This document shows, one piece after another, positions 1-9,900 of a DNA stretch of 64,000 bases; the first letter of the stretch is position 1, and the number at the start of each line of letters is the position of its first letter. The notes under the pieces were generated by a model. The model made no database searches and was not told the origin of the DNA. It worked only from the letters and a program-made list of their open reading frames with translations. A program made the translations under genes and the position numbers. This DNA comes from Leucobacter salsicius M1-8 (lineage in GTDB: Bacteria > Actinomycetota > Actinomycetes > Actinomycetales > Microbacteriaceae), in NCBI RefSeq assembly GCF_000350525.1, contig NZ_AOCN01000012.1, forward strand, positions 1 through 64,000. Reading direction: 5' to 3'.

Positions 1-32
1 GCGGACAAGTGCCCGATGGCCTACCTTTCGGC

Positions 33-45
33 TAGAAGTCCCAAT
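33..45. other. attL core of the ICE (copy of the nrdF 3' end)
   Basis: The 13-base string TAGAAGTCCCAAT occurs here and again at 63368-63380, where it encodes the end of nrdF including two bases of its stop codon. Read on the minus strand the copy gives Trp-Asp-Phe-stop, the same C-terminal residues as NrdF. Bases 1-32 would then be the chromosome that originally followed nrdF. The two copies are direct repeats 63,335 bases apart and bracket every conjugation gene and the integrase, which is the arrangement expected of an integrated element. The exact crossover point within the repeat cannot be seen. Confidence 0.82.
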
Positions 46-57
46 ATTAGTCACCAC

Positions 58-75
58 CCGCGTGATTCCGCGGAT
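58..75. repeat. Terminal arm repeat, left copy
   Basis: CCGCGTGATTCCGCGGAT matches 63085-63102 at 17 of 18 positions, in the same orientation. A GTGCCACT motif, like the longer repeats near the integrase, follows at 109-116. With the attL core just to the left, these look like integrase or excisionase arm sites on the P' side. The site assignment is inference; the sequence match is direct. Confidence 0.6.
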
Positions 76-204
76 TATCGGTAGTTATGGAGTTGTCGTG
101 CCCCCAGCGTGCCACTGTGAAATGGGCTTCGTGTCCACGTCGCAATTGCGGTCGCTGGCACACTTTCAAGGGTAGTCGCGCGTCGTCCCCCGGGCAACGA
201 AAAC

Positions 205-456
205 TCACTCAGGCGACGCGGGAACTCTGAAAGCCGTCGTCGTGTCCGACTTCTCGATGGCAAGGTCAAAATCTGCTTCAGTCATTGTTGCCAGCAGGCC
301 TGTGGGGGCTCGCATCGACCCATCAGAAGCAGTTGGCAGATCGGTATTTGGTGTCTGCCACCAGTCCAGGAGTGCCTCTGCCGTCTCCGTAGAATCTCGT
401 TTGGCAAGCCTGGGTGTCTCGCACTGAGGTAGAAAAAGAACAAGCTCGCGTCTCAT
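205..456 (-). CDS. Short open frame, possible remnant of a DUF305 protein
   Basis: An 83-residue frame with no convincing ribosome site. Its C-terminal half (DWWQTPNTDLPTASDGSM, then MTEADFDLAIEKS) resembles the linker and second helix of the intact DUF305 copper protein at 3175-3771, which has SWGMPQASTDGMDM and MTEEDMAALDA at the corresponding place. The histidine-methionine metal motifs of that family are absent, so if related it is a decayed fragment. The rest of 76-575 shows no other gene. Confidence is low. Confidence 0.25.
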   Translation of the reverse strand: MRRELVLFLPQCETPRLAKRDSTETAEALLDWWQTPNTDLPTASDGSMRAPTGLLATMTEADFDLAIEKSDTTTAFRVPASPE

Positions 457-575
457 CTAGAGAAGCGAGCCTGCCGTGTTACTTCAACAATACGTGGTGC
501 ATCCGGCAATATCAAGTAACGGAAACTACGCGGCAGCGGTGGGTTTTGGCCAGGCCGCAACGCCGCTGCAGCTGG

Positions 576-2027
576 TCAGCCGACATCGACGATGGCCATC
601 ATGCCAGCATCTTCATGATCAAGGATGTGGCAGTGGTATACGGTGCGCCCCGGGTGACGAGCGAAGTCGATGAGCACCCGCACTCGACCTTGGGCAGGAA
701 CATTGACGACGTCACGCCAAACCTGTTCGCTGACCGGTTGCCCGTCCGTCTCGATCACCTGCATCGGCCATACGTGTAAATGGAAGGGGTGATCCATGGG
801 TGTGGGGTTCGTGATGAGCCACTCTTCCACGGCTCCCGCAGCAACGCGTTGGTCAACTCGGTCGATGTCGAAAGTACGACCGTCGAATCCGAGATCCATC
901 ATGCTCCCGCCACCGCGCATCATCGACCCCATTCCCATGGTGAAGGCAATCTCCCGCCGCCGCGCAACAGGCTGCTCGCGTAGATCCCGAAGAACCGGCG
1001 AGCGAACTGGCACCGTATCTGGCGTAGAAGTCTCTTGCCCGGAGACAGTGAACGTGGCAATGGCCTCAGCTCCGGAGAGGTTTCGACCTCCCATCATTCC
1101 CATTCCACCACGGTCGTAGCCCAGTGTCTGAAACTCACCACTACCGGCGCTCATGCTCACGAGAAGGTCGGCGCGATTACCGGGAGCCAGGAGCACGTCC
1201 CGCACTTCCCGGGGAGCCTGTTCGTGACCCCCGTCGATCCCCAGCAACTCCAGGCGCTGCCCGGGCAAGGCCAAACGTAGGTAACGGGAAGTGCACGCAT
1301 TGATCACTCGCCAGCGTTCCCGCTCCCCAGGTCGTGCCGACATGTGTGGGCGGTGCTGGCCGTTGACCAATAGGAGATCACCTTCACGGCCCATCATCAC
1401 GTCCATGCCCGAGGCGGTCGCGATCTGTCCTCCAGCGGTGAGTGAAATGTCGGAGACGACGAGCACCCGCTCTCGACTGACCGGCATTTTTTCATCCTCG
1501 ACAATAAGTGCACCGTACAAGCCGCCGAATAGCTGGTCAGCGACTGAGCCATGCCGATGAGGGTGATACCAGCACACACCAGACGGGTGATCCTCTGGCA
1601 AGGTAAACCGGTAACCAAAACTCTGCCCAGGGTCTATAGAGAGGAAGGGGTTGTCACTATTCCCGGAGGGAGAAACCTGTAGCCCGTGGGTATGCAGGTT
1701 GGTTGGGGTGTCCAGTTCGTTACGCAACTGCACCTCGATGGTGTCCCCCGGTCGCACCCACCAGGTTCTCCCCGGCAATGTGCCCCCGTAGGTCAAGGCT
1801 TGTACCTGTCGTCCGGCGATGGTCACCTCGCGACGAGCGGCGACAAGATCCACCTGCAGCAAACCACCGCTGCTGCGTAACACCTCTGGCTCAACCAGCA
1901 GATCACCATCAGCCACGCGCCCACCCCAGGGAAGACCTGTCTGAGAGAGACCGATCCCTCCAATAACGACACCGAGCCCTCCCACAGCCCCGAGCTGGAG
2001 CGCCTGTCGACGGGTGATCGGTTTCAT
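576..2027 (-). CDS. Multicopper oxidase, CueO/laccase type, Tat-exported
   Basis: Predicted 483-residue exported copper oxidase, expected to oxidise Cu(I) outside the membrane. The N-terminus has a twin-arginine signal (TRRQALQL followed by a hydrophobic stretch to about residue 30). All four copper-ligand blocks are visible: HTHG near 112-115, WYHPHRHG near 153-160, HPFHLHVWP in the last domain, and YHCHILDHEDAGMM close to the C-terminus with the type-1 Cys and Met. A Met/Gly-rich segment between domains resembles the Met-rich copper-binding inserts of CueO. Length fits three cupredoxin domains. The start overlaps the stop of the SHOCT gene upstream (ATGA), indicating one transcript. Intact and probably functional. 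Confidence 0.9.
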   Translation of the reverse strand: MKPITRRQALQLGAVGGLGVVIGGIGLSQTGLPWGGRVADGDLLVEPEVLRSSGGLLQVDLVAARREVTIAGRQVQALTYGGTLPGRTWWVRPGDTIEVQLRNELDTPTNLHTHGLQVSPSGNSDNPFLSIDPGQSFGYRFTLPEDHPSGVCWYHPHRHGSVADQLFGGLYGALIVEDEKMPVSRERVLVVSDISLTAGGQIATASGMDVMMGREGDLLLVNGQHRPHMSARPGERERWRVINACTSRYLRLALPGQRLELLGIDGGHEQAPREVRDVLLAPGNRADLLVSMSAGSGEFQTLGYDRGGMGMMGGRNLSGAEAIATFTVSGQETSTPDTVPVRSPVLRDLREQPVARRREIAFTMGMGSMMRGGGSMMDLGFDGRTFDIDRVDQRVAAGAVEEWLITNPTPMDHPFHLHVWPMQVIETDGQPVSEQVWRDVVNVPAQGRVRVLIDFARHPGRTVYHCHILDHEDAGMMAIVDVG

Positions 2028-2284
2028 GCGTCAGGTGCTCCGTCGAGTCGTTGACGTCGCTCGTCGTACTCACTGGTTTCAATTTCTCCACGGGCATAGC
2101 GCTCATCGAGCAACTCGCGAGCCCTATTGGTCCCGATGCGATGAGGTGTCTGTCGAGGCCCACGTGCGGCGAAGACTCGAACAAGAACCACGATCAGTAT
2201 GACAATTCCCACCACGAGCAGGACGAGGAAGACCAAACTCCAGCCCATACCCCACCAGCCCATGTGGTCCCCATTCGGCCCCAT
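2024..2284 (-). CDS. Small SHOCT-domain membrane protein
   Basis: A short protein (about 86 residues) with one strong transmembrane segment (GWSLVFLVLLVVGIVILIVVL) shown here only in part of its length, then a C-terminal SHOCT motif (ARELLDERYARGEIETSEYD). GGAGG at about 2295 lies 8 bases from the ATG at 2284; an ATG at 2290 is also possible but sits directly on the ribosome site. It overlaps the multicopper oxidase start by four bases. SHOCT proteins often accompany copper oxidases in actinobacteria; their role is thought to be oligomerisation, but the function here is unknown. Confidence 0.75.
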   Translation of the reverse strand: MGPNGDHMGWWGMGWSLVFLVLLVVGIVILIVVLVRVFAARGPRQTPHRIGTNRARELLDERYARGEIETSEYDERRQRLDGAPDA

Positions 2285-2612
2285 TTCCATCACCTCCGAG
2301 GTGCTGTATCCAAAGACGGCGCGGCAACTGTTGAGATGATCTCGGCGAAACAGTAATTGTTCCAACAGTCATCGAGTCATTGGACTCAATTCTAGTCGAG
2401 ACCCGATTCACCGACCGCGTGTAACTGCTGCGGGTGAATCAAGTGCCGCGAAACTGACCATGCGTCAGCATCTATTCGAGTTCTCGTATCGACACAGTGG
2501 CGCCCCCACGTCGAACGAATTCTCAGGTGGTACCCCAGGGAAGTATCGCCTCGACATGGTTGAATGGCAGGTAGGAGTTGAGTTGCGAAGCACAGGTCGG
2601 AGAGGTGATGGA

Positions 2613-3095
2613 ATGTCAGTTCTACGTGCCCTCCCCTCGGCTCTGTTCGACCTGAAGCCTCGCCGGTTCGTCGTCGCCATCTTCGCGATCGGCGCTTTGC
2701 TTCTGTGCGCCTTCCTCATGCACGCTTTCGGGCATGGTCAGAGCCATGAGAGTATGCCGACCGCGGCATCCACGGTGCACGTCGAGGCTGCCGCTGGAAG
2801 CCATTCAACACTGGTCGCCGCCAGTCACGGTACCCAAACTTCAATAGTCCAATCTGATGGAGTCTCGGGTCTTAGCGGCGCGTGCAGTGCGGGCTGCGGC
2901 GGATCTGACGCGATACAGATCGCCTGCATACTCGCGTTTCTGAGCACCGTTGTGTTCTTCGTTTTCTTCCTCCCCCGTCTTTTGTCAATGAACCAAAGGC
3001 TTCGTGAGCGTGCGATAGAAATCGTCGTGAGCGTGCGGGCTGGTCCTCGCCCGATGACGCCGTCGCCACAGGAACTTTCCATTAGCCGAACTTGA
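2613..3095 (+). CDS. Small membrane protein, DUF6153-like, of the copper cluster
   Basis: 160 residues with an N-terminal transmembrane segment (about residues 18-36), a His/Ser-rich extracytoplasmic loop containing GHGQSHESM and a Cys pair (ACSAGC), then a second transmembrane segment (CILAFLSTVVFFVFFLP) and a basic tail. The ATG at 2613 follows GGAGAGGTG at 2600-2607; a longer frame opens at 2460 but lacks a ribosome site. The His/Cys-rich loop and position suggest metal handling outside the membrane. Family assignment is from general resemblance. The interval 2285-2612 would hold divergent promoters for this gene and the SHOCT-oxidase pair; no regulator gene is nearby. Confidence 0.6.
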   Translation: MSVLRALPSALFDLKPRRFVVAIFAIGALLLCAFLMHAFGHGQSHESMPTAASTVHVEAAAGSHSTLVAASHGTQTSIVQSDGVSGLSGACSAGCGGSDAIQIACILAFLSTVVFFVFFLPRLLSMNQRLRERAIEIVVSVRAGPRPMTPSPQELSISRT

Positions 3096-3174
3096 TCGGC
3101 CTTCTGAGGTTGCGCCACGTGCGCGCCGCCTCAATTCGCCGACCCCAAAATTCTCCGACCCTTTGGAAAGACTC

Positions 3175-3771
3175 ATGAAACTCCGAACACTTTTCGTTAT
3201 CCCTGGCATCCTCGCAGCTGGTCTGGTCCTGGCCGGATGCTCGACTGGCCCTGTCGAGTCGCCACCGTCTCAGTCCCCAACTGCACCGTCCGTGACTGAA
3301 GACTTCAACTCCGCTGACGTGATGTTCGCACAGATGATGGTGCCTCACCACGTACAGGCCGTGGAGATGTCCGACGTGATCCTCGCGAAGGATGGGATCG
3401 ATCCTCGGGTCATCTCCCTCGCCGAAGAGATCAAGGCGGCTCAACAGCCTGAAATCGACGCACTCAATGGCATGCTCGAATCGTGGGGCATGCCCCAGGC
3501 TTCGACGGACGGCATGGATATGGGTCACGGCGACCAAATGGATGGCATGATGACCGAGGAAGACATGGCCGCACTCGACGCCGCGACAGGGACAGAAGCA
3601 AGCCGACTGTTCCTTGAGCAGATGATCGTTCACCACGAGGGCGCGGTCGAAATGGCGCAAATCGAGGTTGACTCGGGGACGAACCCGGATGCAGTGGCGA
3701 CGGCACAAGCCATCATCGACGCTCAGAATATCGAGATCGAGACAATGCGCGAGATCCTCCAGAGCCTTTAG
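3175..3771 (+). CDS. DUF305 copper-binding lipoprotein
   Basis: 198 residues. A lipoprotein signal ends in the lipobox LAGC near residue 22. Two helical repeats follow, each with the family signature: FAQMMVPHHVQAVEMSD and FLEQMIVHHEGAVEMAQ, separated by a Met/His-rich linker (GMDMGHGDQMDGMM). DUF305 proteins bind copper through these HH/Met motifs at the outer face of the membrane. ATG at 3175 is preceded by GGAAAG; the TTG at 3163 has no support. It sits between the copper oxidase and CueP genes. Confidence 0.85.
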   Translation: MKLRTLFVIPGILAAGLVLAGCSTGPVESPPSQSPTAPSVTEDFNSADVMFAQMMVPHHVQAVEMSDVILAKDGIDPRVISLAEEIKAAQQPEIDALNGMLESWGMPQASTDGMDMGHGDQMDGMMTEEDMAALDAATGTEASRLFLEQMIVHHEGAVEMAQIEVDSGTNPDAVATAQAIIDAQNIEIETMREILQSL

Positions 3772-3778
3772 CCCGCCG

Positions 3779-3820
3779 TTCGGTGTGGGCGATGTTGCTT
3801 TCAGCAATGCCCGCACCGAA
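3779..3820 (+). terminator. Hairpin after the DUF305 gene
   Basis: TTCGGTGTGGGC pairs with GCCCGCACCGAA (one G-T mismatch) around an 18-base loop directly after the DUF305 stop. No T-run follows, so this may be a weak terminator or an mRNA-stabilising hairpin. A second inverted repeat, GCTGTGCTC / GAGCACAGC, lies at 3843-3879 before the CueP gene. Confidence 0.5.
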
Positions 3821-3904
3821 CCGTACCCCTACGTTGACTTCCGCTGTGCTCTTCGTGGTGAACCCGCGAGGAGCACAGCGTGACCGCCACTGAAAGACTA
3901 TGAA

Positions 3905-4480
3905 ATGAAACGACCAACCATCCTCGCCACAGCTGCCGCTGCAATTCTTGCCCTCGTGCTGGTCGGCTGTTCCGCACCTGACACGAACCCGGGCTCAGCT
4001 GGGGCAGATCTGCTCGCCGAACACGGCCTCGCCGACATGTCGGCACCGGAGATCATCGACAGCCTCGACCGAATGAACGTGAGCGATCGCCCATCAGACT
4101 TGATCGCATCCGTCCGCCCCGACGCACTCGTTCTCACAGACAATGTCCAAGAAGTGGTCTTGGACATGCCGGATGACGTCACATATTTGTCGATAGCGCC
4201 ATACATTGAGCAGACCCATGAGTGCTTCTTCCACAGCCTCACGACCTGCCGCGGCGAGCTGTCGGGGCAGGACATCGAAGTACGCATCGTTGACGACGCA
4301 ACCGGCGATGTGATCGTCACAGAGTCCACGGCGACGTTCGATAACGGGTTCGCTGGATTCTGGGTTCCTCGTGACCTACAGGGAACGATCGAAGTGACAT
4401 ACAACGGCCGATCTGGCACCACCCCGTTTTCCACCGCCGACGAGAAAGCAACCTGCATCACAACGCTCCAGCTCACTTGA
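3905..4480 (+). CDS. cueP: CueP family metal-binding lipoprotein
   Basis: 191 residues with a lipobox (LVGC near residue 22). The body carries the CueP family pattern: LAEHGLADMSAPEIIDSLDR, then PSDLIASVRPDALVL, then QTHECFFHSLTTCRGEL with its conserved His and Cys residues, and a C-terminal ATCITTLQL. CueP is the periplasmic copper-binding protein of Salmonella; actinobacterial lipoprotein versions are usual in copper clusters. It should bind copper outside the membrane and hand it to or protect neighbouring proteins. It starts 134 bases after the DUF305 stop and precedes the copper ATPase. Confidence 0.88.
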   Translation: MKRPTILATAAAAILALVLVGCSAPDTNPGSAGADLLAEHGLADMSAPEIIDSLDRMNVSDRPSDLIASVRPDALVLTDNVQEVVLDMPDDVTYLSIAPYIEQTHECFFHSLTTCRGELSGQDIEVRIVDDATGDVIVTESTATFDNGFAGFWVPRDLQGTIEVTYNGRSGTTPFSTADEKATCITTLQLT

Positions 4481-4577
4481 AACGACGTGCCTCCGAATCC
4501 TTAGTGACGACGCCCATCTCGCACCCACCGGGCCGACGTCCCCATCGCGACGTAGCCAGCAATAGACGGGATCTGCA

Positions 4578-6839
4578 ATGAAGCAACAACCAAACCACGA
4601 CCATCACGGCCACCACCCGTCTGATGACCACGACCACGGTCGGCCGGACACGCCGATCGAGCACGCCATTCACGGTGATCGGGGCGTTCAACACTCGAAT
4701 GGACACGCAAACCTCGGCATGCACGCCGAGCACGCCGTCGCGGGCAGCCGGGATCCCCATGGAGATCACGATGCTCGCTCGGGTCATGGAAACGGCTCAG
4801 AGGGACATGATGCCCATGCTGACCATGATCCGGGTGCACATGCGGGGCACAGCGTGTCGATGTTCCGTAACCGGTTCTGGGTGACTCTCGTTCTTTCAAT
4901 TCCAGTGGTCGCGTTCAGCCACATGATCGGGATGATCTTCGGCTACGATCTGCCCGAGACCGGCTGGACGACATGGATTGCCCCTGTTCTGGGCACGGTC
5001 ATTTTCTTCTACGGCGGTATGCCGTTTCTGAAGGGCGCGTTGCGGGAGATTACGCTCCGACAGCCGGGGATGATGCTGCTCATCGCGATGGCAATCACGG
5101 TCGCGTTCCTCGCGTCGTGGGTCACGTCGCTTGGTGCCGGTCTCGATCTTGATTTCTGGTGGGAGCTCGCCCTGCTGGTGGTCATCATGCTGCTGGGTCA
5201 CTGGCTTGAAATGCGCGCACTCGGTGGGGCATCAAGTGCCCTCGATGCGCTAGCGGCATTGCTGCCCGATACCGCCGAGTTGGTCCATGAAGACGGGGCC
5301 GTGGAACAGGTCCCGAGTGCCGATGTCAGCGCCGGTGACCTCGTGCTCGTGCGTGCGGGAGGACGCGTTCCGGCCGACGGCACTGTCGAATCCGGATTCG
5401 CGGACATGGATGAGTCTATGGTTACGGGCGAGTCGGCGTCCGTTTCCCGAGCCGTTGGCGATACCGTCACCGCGGGCACCGTTGCCACTGACTCAGCAAT
5501 CCAAGTGCGCGTGACCGCGGTAGGCGAGAACACAGCACTGGCTGGCATCCGTCGACTCGTGGCGGACGCGCAAGCATCCTCGACTCGGGCCCAAGCCCTC
5601 GCCGATCGCGCAGCGGCTCTGCTGTTCTACTTCGCCGTCGCGGCCGCCGTGATCACCGTAGTGGTATGGCTCATCGTCGGCAGCCCTGCCGACGCCATTA
5701 CCCGCGCGGTGACGGTGCTGATCATCGCCTGCCCGCACGCACTCGGGCTCGCGATTCCTTTGGTGATCTCGATCGCGACAGAGCGGGCTGCCCGCGCTGG
5801 CGTTTTGGTGAAGGACCGGTTGGCGCTGGAACGGATGCGCAGCATCGACGTGGTGATGTTTGACAAGACCGGCACTCTCACGGAGGGACGCCACGCCGTT
5901 GCAGCAGCCACAGCCGTTCCGGGCACCGACCCTCAGCGCGTGTTTCGGCTGGCTGCCGCGGCGGAATCACCGAGTGAGCACCCTGTTGCTCGCGCGATCG
6001 TCGCATGGGCAAACGAACACAGCGACGGGTTGCCGATTCCACCGATCTCCGAGTTCCGCTCCGAGCCGGGTGTCGGAGTTTCAGGAACCGTCGATGGCGC
6101 CGAGGTTCGCGTTGGTGGGCCCCGGCTCCTCGCCGCACTCAACCTGTCCGTGCCCGAACGCATCCAGGCCGAGGTCACCGATTGGGAATCGACCGGGTCG
6201 AGCGTCCTGTTCGCGGTCATCAACGGCCGCGTCGAGGGGGCATTCTCGCTTGAGGACGTCATTCGCCCCGAATCGCGTGCCGCCATTGATGAACTGCACC
6301 GTCGTGGCATCCGGGTTGGCATGATCACTGGTGACGCACAACAGGTTGCGGACGCGGTCGCAACCGATCTCGGTATCGACGAAGTGTTCGCAGGAGTTCT
6401 CCCCGGGGACAAGTCCGCCAAGGTCGCTGAACTGCAGGAGCGTGGCTTCAAGGTTGCGATGGTTGGCGACGGGGTGAACGATGCCCCTGCTCTTGCTCGC
6501 GCAGACGTGGGTGTTGCAATCGGCGCGGGTACCGACGTCGCGATCGAGTCGGCGGGCGTCGTTCTGGTGTCGAGCGACCCGCGTGCCGTGCTGAGCGCGA
6601 TCGAGCTTTCACACGCCTCCTACCGGAAGATGGTGCAAAACCTCGTTTGGGCGACCGCGTACAACGCCATCTCGGTACCGCTGGCCGCTGGTGTGCTCGC
6701 TCCCATCGGCTTCAACCTGCCACCGGCCGCCGCCGCAGTGTTGATGTCGCTGTCCACGATCATCGTTGCCCTGAACGCCCAGTTACTCCGCCGCCACGAG
6801 CTGAACCCGGAGATACTGGCACCAGTGCATACTGCCTAG
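4578..6839 (+). CDS. CopB-type copper-exporting P1B-ATPase
   Basis: 753 residues. The first ~95 are extremely His/Asp-rich instead of a CxxC metal domain. The membrane metal site is CPH ([13 protein letters not shown], near residue 384), diagnostic of the P1B-3/CopB subgroup. Also present are the phosphorylation site DKTGTLTEG near 428, the nucleotide-site SEHPVARAI and the hinge [17 protein letters not shown] lies in the actuator domain. The protein exports copper at ATP cost from the inner membrane and completes the oxidase/DUF305/CueP set. A 97-base gap with no clear hairpin separates it from cueP, so they may be cotranscribed. Intact. Confidence 0.92.
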   Translation: MKQQPNHDHHGHHPSDDHDHGRPDTPIEHAIHGDRGVQHSNGHANLGMHAEHAVAGSRDPHGDHDARSGHGNGSEGHDAHADHDPGAHAGHSVSMFRNRFWVTLVLSIPVVAFSHMIGMIFGYDLPETGWTTWIAPVLGTVIFFYGGMPFLKGALREITLRQPGMMLLIAMAITVAFLASWVTSLGAGLDLDFWWELALLVVIMLLGHWLEMRALGGASSALDALAALLPDTAELVHEDGAVEQVPSADVSAGDLVLVRAGGRVPADGTVESGFADMDESMVTGESASVSRAVGDTVTAGTVATDSAIQVRVTAVGENTALAGIRRLVADAQASSTRAQALADRAAALLFYFAVAAAVITVVVWLIVGSPADAITRAVTVLIIACPHALGLAIPLVISIATERAARAGVLVKDRLALERMRSIDVVMFDKTGTLTEGRHAVAAATAVPGTDPQRVFRLAAAAESPSEHPVARAIVAWANEHSDGLPIPPISEFRSEPGVGVSGTVDGAEVRVGGPRLLAALNLSVPERIQAEVTDWESTGSSVLFAVINGRVEGAFSLEDVIRPESRAAIDELHRRGIRVGMITGDAQQVADAVATDLGIDEVFAGVLPGDKSAKVAELQERGFKVAMVGDGVNDAPALARADVGVAIGAGTDVAIESAGVVLVSSDPRAVLSAIELSHASYRKMVQNLVWATAYNAISVPLAAGVLAPIGFNLPPAAAAVLMSLSTIIVALNAQLLRRHELNPEILAPVHTA

Positions 6840-6956
6840 CTGTACCAAACCGCTGACCGATCAAGGTGGCCCAGCAACTCCACCCAGGTCGAGCCTGTGC
6901 TCGCAATGGTCTTGCTACCGGCCGAAGGGACAACGACGCTTCCGATTCGTCAAGTC

Positions 6957-9900
6957 TCACAAACGGAGGCCGCGCGTTTCCCGCACCCGTTCCCGTTCGT
7001 GCTCTTGAGTTCGAGGGGCACGAGCAGCTCTTATGACTCGGAGAGCGGCTTCCGCACGAGCGTGATCGACCTTCTGCGTTGTGGAATCGGGCGAGGCTCC
7101 GAATATCGCGGCACTCGTGATCTGATATCGGTCGCGGTAGGCGGCGATCACGGACGCTGCACGATACCAGGCGGCGGCGCACTGCGGGTCTGCGGGCTCG
7201 GCACCGAGAGCTGCAATCCATGGCGCCGAGTCAGCGACCGCGGTGTTAAGAACTACATCGACTCGCTCCTCGATGAGGTCACGCCGTTCATCGAGTGCCT
7301 GACGCATGTCATCAGCGACCGGTCCCATTGCTTCGGGTACGAGCCCGGCAATGAGCCTCGGCGCCCCGCGTGTGCGTCCCGCTCCGGCAGGGCGCGCTGT
7401 AGCAGTGGTGAGCCGATGCCGCAGCACCGCAGCGATGTCATCCGCGTCAGCGAAGTCGCGTGCTCGCACCAGACGTGGGAGCAGAACCGCGAGGTCATGG
7501 TGGTTGGCTTCCGCACGGCGCAGCTCGGCGGCCAGAGGGCCGAACGCATCCGACTCGATCACTTCCGCAGCTTGCTCAGCGCCGAGACCAGACGCACGCA
7601 CCAGAGCAGCCCACCGATCACGCTGCGCCGCCGCGGCAATCGTCTCGTATTCAGCAGCGAGCTGCGCGATCGTCCCCCAAGATTCTTGTTCGACGGCGAT
7701 CGTTTCATGCGCGGAGAGTTCAGCACCAACGTGCTGCAGCACTCCGGCGAGAACGCTGCGGCCGGTGACTTCGTCGTTCTCGCCAGGATGTGGTCCATCG
7801 TGAGAAGTGTCAGGCCTATCGACGGCGACATAGGCGACGTTGGCGTCACGACCCCGAGTCATCGCCACGTAGAGGTGCTCCCGAGTCATGGTCGAGTCGA
7901 CGAGCACGTGGGCAGTGTCGGTGGTGAGACCTTGCGCACGGAAGGACGTCACGGCGTAGCCAAGTTCGACGTGCTCCGCTGCATAATCAGCTGGTAGAAG
8001 TACGCTGGTCCCCCGAGAGTTTCCAGCGCGTCGAGCAAGCATCGATCCATCGCGTCGAACGTCGATGACGTTCCAGCGATCTCCGTTGCGCACCCAACCG
8101 CGCCCTGCCAGTAGACGACGGTCGTTGCGGCGCGTGATGACGATGTCACCGGATGCCGCATGCGTCCCGTCATGCAGCTCGGATTCACGCGACCCGTGAA
8201 CGGTGCCGTCGAGGATCAGATCGGTACGCGCTCGGTTGTTGAGTGCGGTCACCGATTCATTGGAGTCTGAGACGAGAACCGTTGCGCGCCCCGCGACGAG
8301 ATCGCTGCGCCAGGAGGCGTACGCCGCATCGATCATTTCCTCAGTGTCTCCGTCAACGATGCGTTGCTGCTCGTCGTAGATGTCAATGACTTCAGTGTGT
8401 CCATGCCGGAGGTCGAGTGACGCGCGCTTTTCCCAGTCGTGCGCGAACCGGTGAACGTCGACAAGTTCGGGCACGTCATCACGATCGTGCGTGAGCATCC
8501 CGAAGGCGCCGCCTGCGTCGACCGCCTGGAGCTGTGCGTAGTCGCCGACGAGTAGCACTTTCGCCCCGGCCTCTGCGGCAAGCTGAGTGATTCGGTCCAG
8601 GGAGAGCGTTCCAGCAAGCGACGCTTCATCGACGATGACGAGCTGGCCCTGCTGGAATGTCTCACCTTCTCGCAGGTGATTCTGCCACCACTTCGCCGTG
8701 TTCTCCGTGGCGATCCCAAGATCCTCGGCAAGCACTTGTGCCGCACTCGACGACGGTGCCAGTCCGACAACGGATCCTTGGCCGTGTTCCTTTTCCCAGA
8801 CCCGGCGTAGTGCGTTCATCGCGGTCGTTTTCCCGGCACCAGCTGGGCCGACGAGCAAGTCAACGACACGACCTGAGACGGCGATCTCCGTCAGCGCCGT
8901 TGCTTGGTCCTCCCCCAGCACCAAGCCCTCGCGGTCAGGCTTCCGTGTGACGCGTTCGACCGTCTCCAGAGATACCGTCGGTCCCGTCGTTGTGTGCGCG
9001 AGCTGAAGCAGTCGCTCCTCGGCATCGAGCAGCTGACCGGATGAGAACACCGTGGAGTTCTTCGGCCGGAACACCGACGATTCATCGCTCCTGCGAAAGA
9101 CGGCAGGACTGGATGCCAGTTCGGGCGGCGTGAGTCGAATCGACACAGCCTCAGCAGCAGCCACAACCATGCCGATGATCGCCTCACGATCACGCGTACT
9201 GGCGAACCGGTACCTCATCGTCTGCCGGGCAGCCTCGGCAGTGAGATTCCAGCGGCGCCATGTCGAACGCTTTTCCCCGACTGTGGCTACGACGCTCTCC
9301 CCCAGCCCACGAACTACATCCAGCGGCAGGTCATCGGCGCGCAGGAGCAACGGCGTCTGGTTCGCGGTGACCTCACGTGCCCAGCCGGTTGCATCGACAC
9401 CAAGGATGTTGCCCGCCCGTTGCCTCCACTGAGCGGTGAGGTCAGCAAGCGAATGGATCTCCTTCTTTGGTCTTGTGGCGAGCGTCGCCTGGGCACGCAG
9501 TTTGATGATCGTCGCACTGGAAGGTTGCCTGCCGTGCTTCTCGACGTACGCAGCGATAAGGCGATCCTTCTCCTCGTTGATATGCCGCGAACGTGACGAG
9601 AACTCGGACACGAGTTGTTCAGGGACCTTCGCGATAGCCCATGCCACATTGCGGTCCCGTCCCCGATCCCGCGTTTCCCACTCAACCCCGAAGAGTCTCG
9701 TGAGGTGATCAGCGAACACCGCCTCGTGAAACTCTGAGAGCGCCACCGTCGCAGCGTGCAGGGGGCGCCCGTCCAAGCTTCGCCACTTGTCGTCGAGCAC
9801 GGTCTGCACCTTGTTACTGATGACGACGTGCGTGTGAAGATGGGGATCGCCCGCACGCGAGTCATAGTGGTCATAGGCTGTTGCGATCAACCCACGCACC

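Noticed and set aside
3082-3816. Minus-strand frame covering the DUF305 gene
   Set aside because: The His-rich look comes from antisense of Met/His codons in DUF305; no initiation signal.
6897-7997. Plus-strand frame opposite the relaxase 3' end
   Set aside because: No ribosome site, no motif and antisense to conserved helicase sequence.
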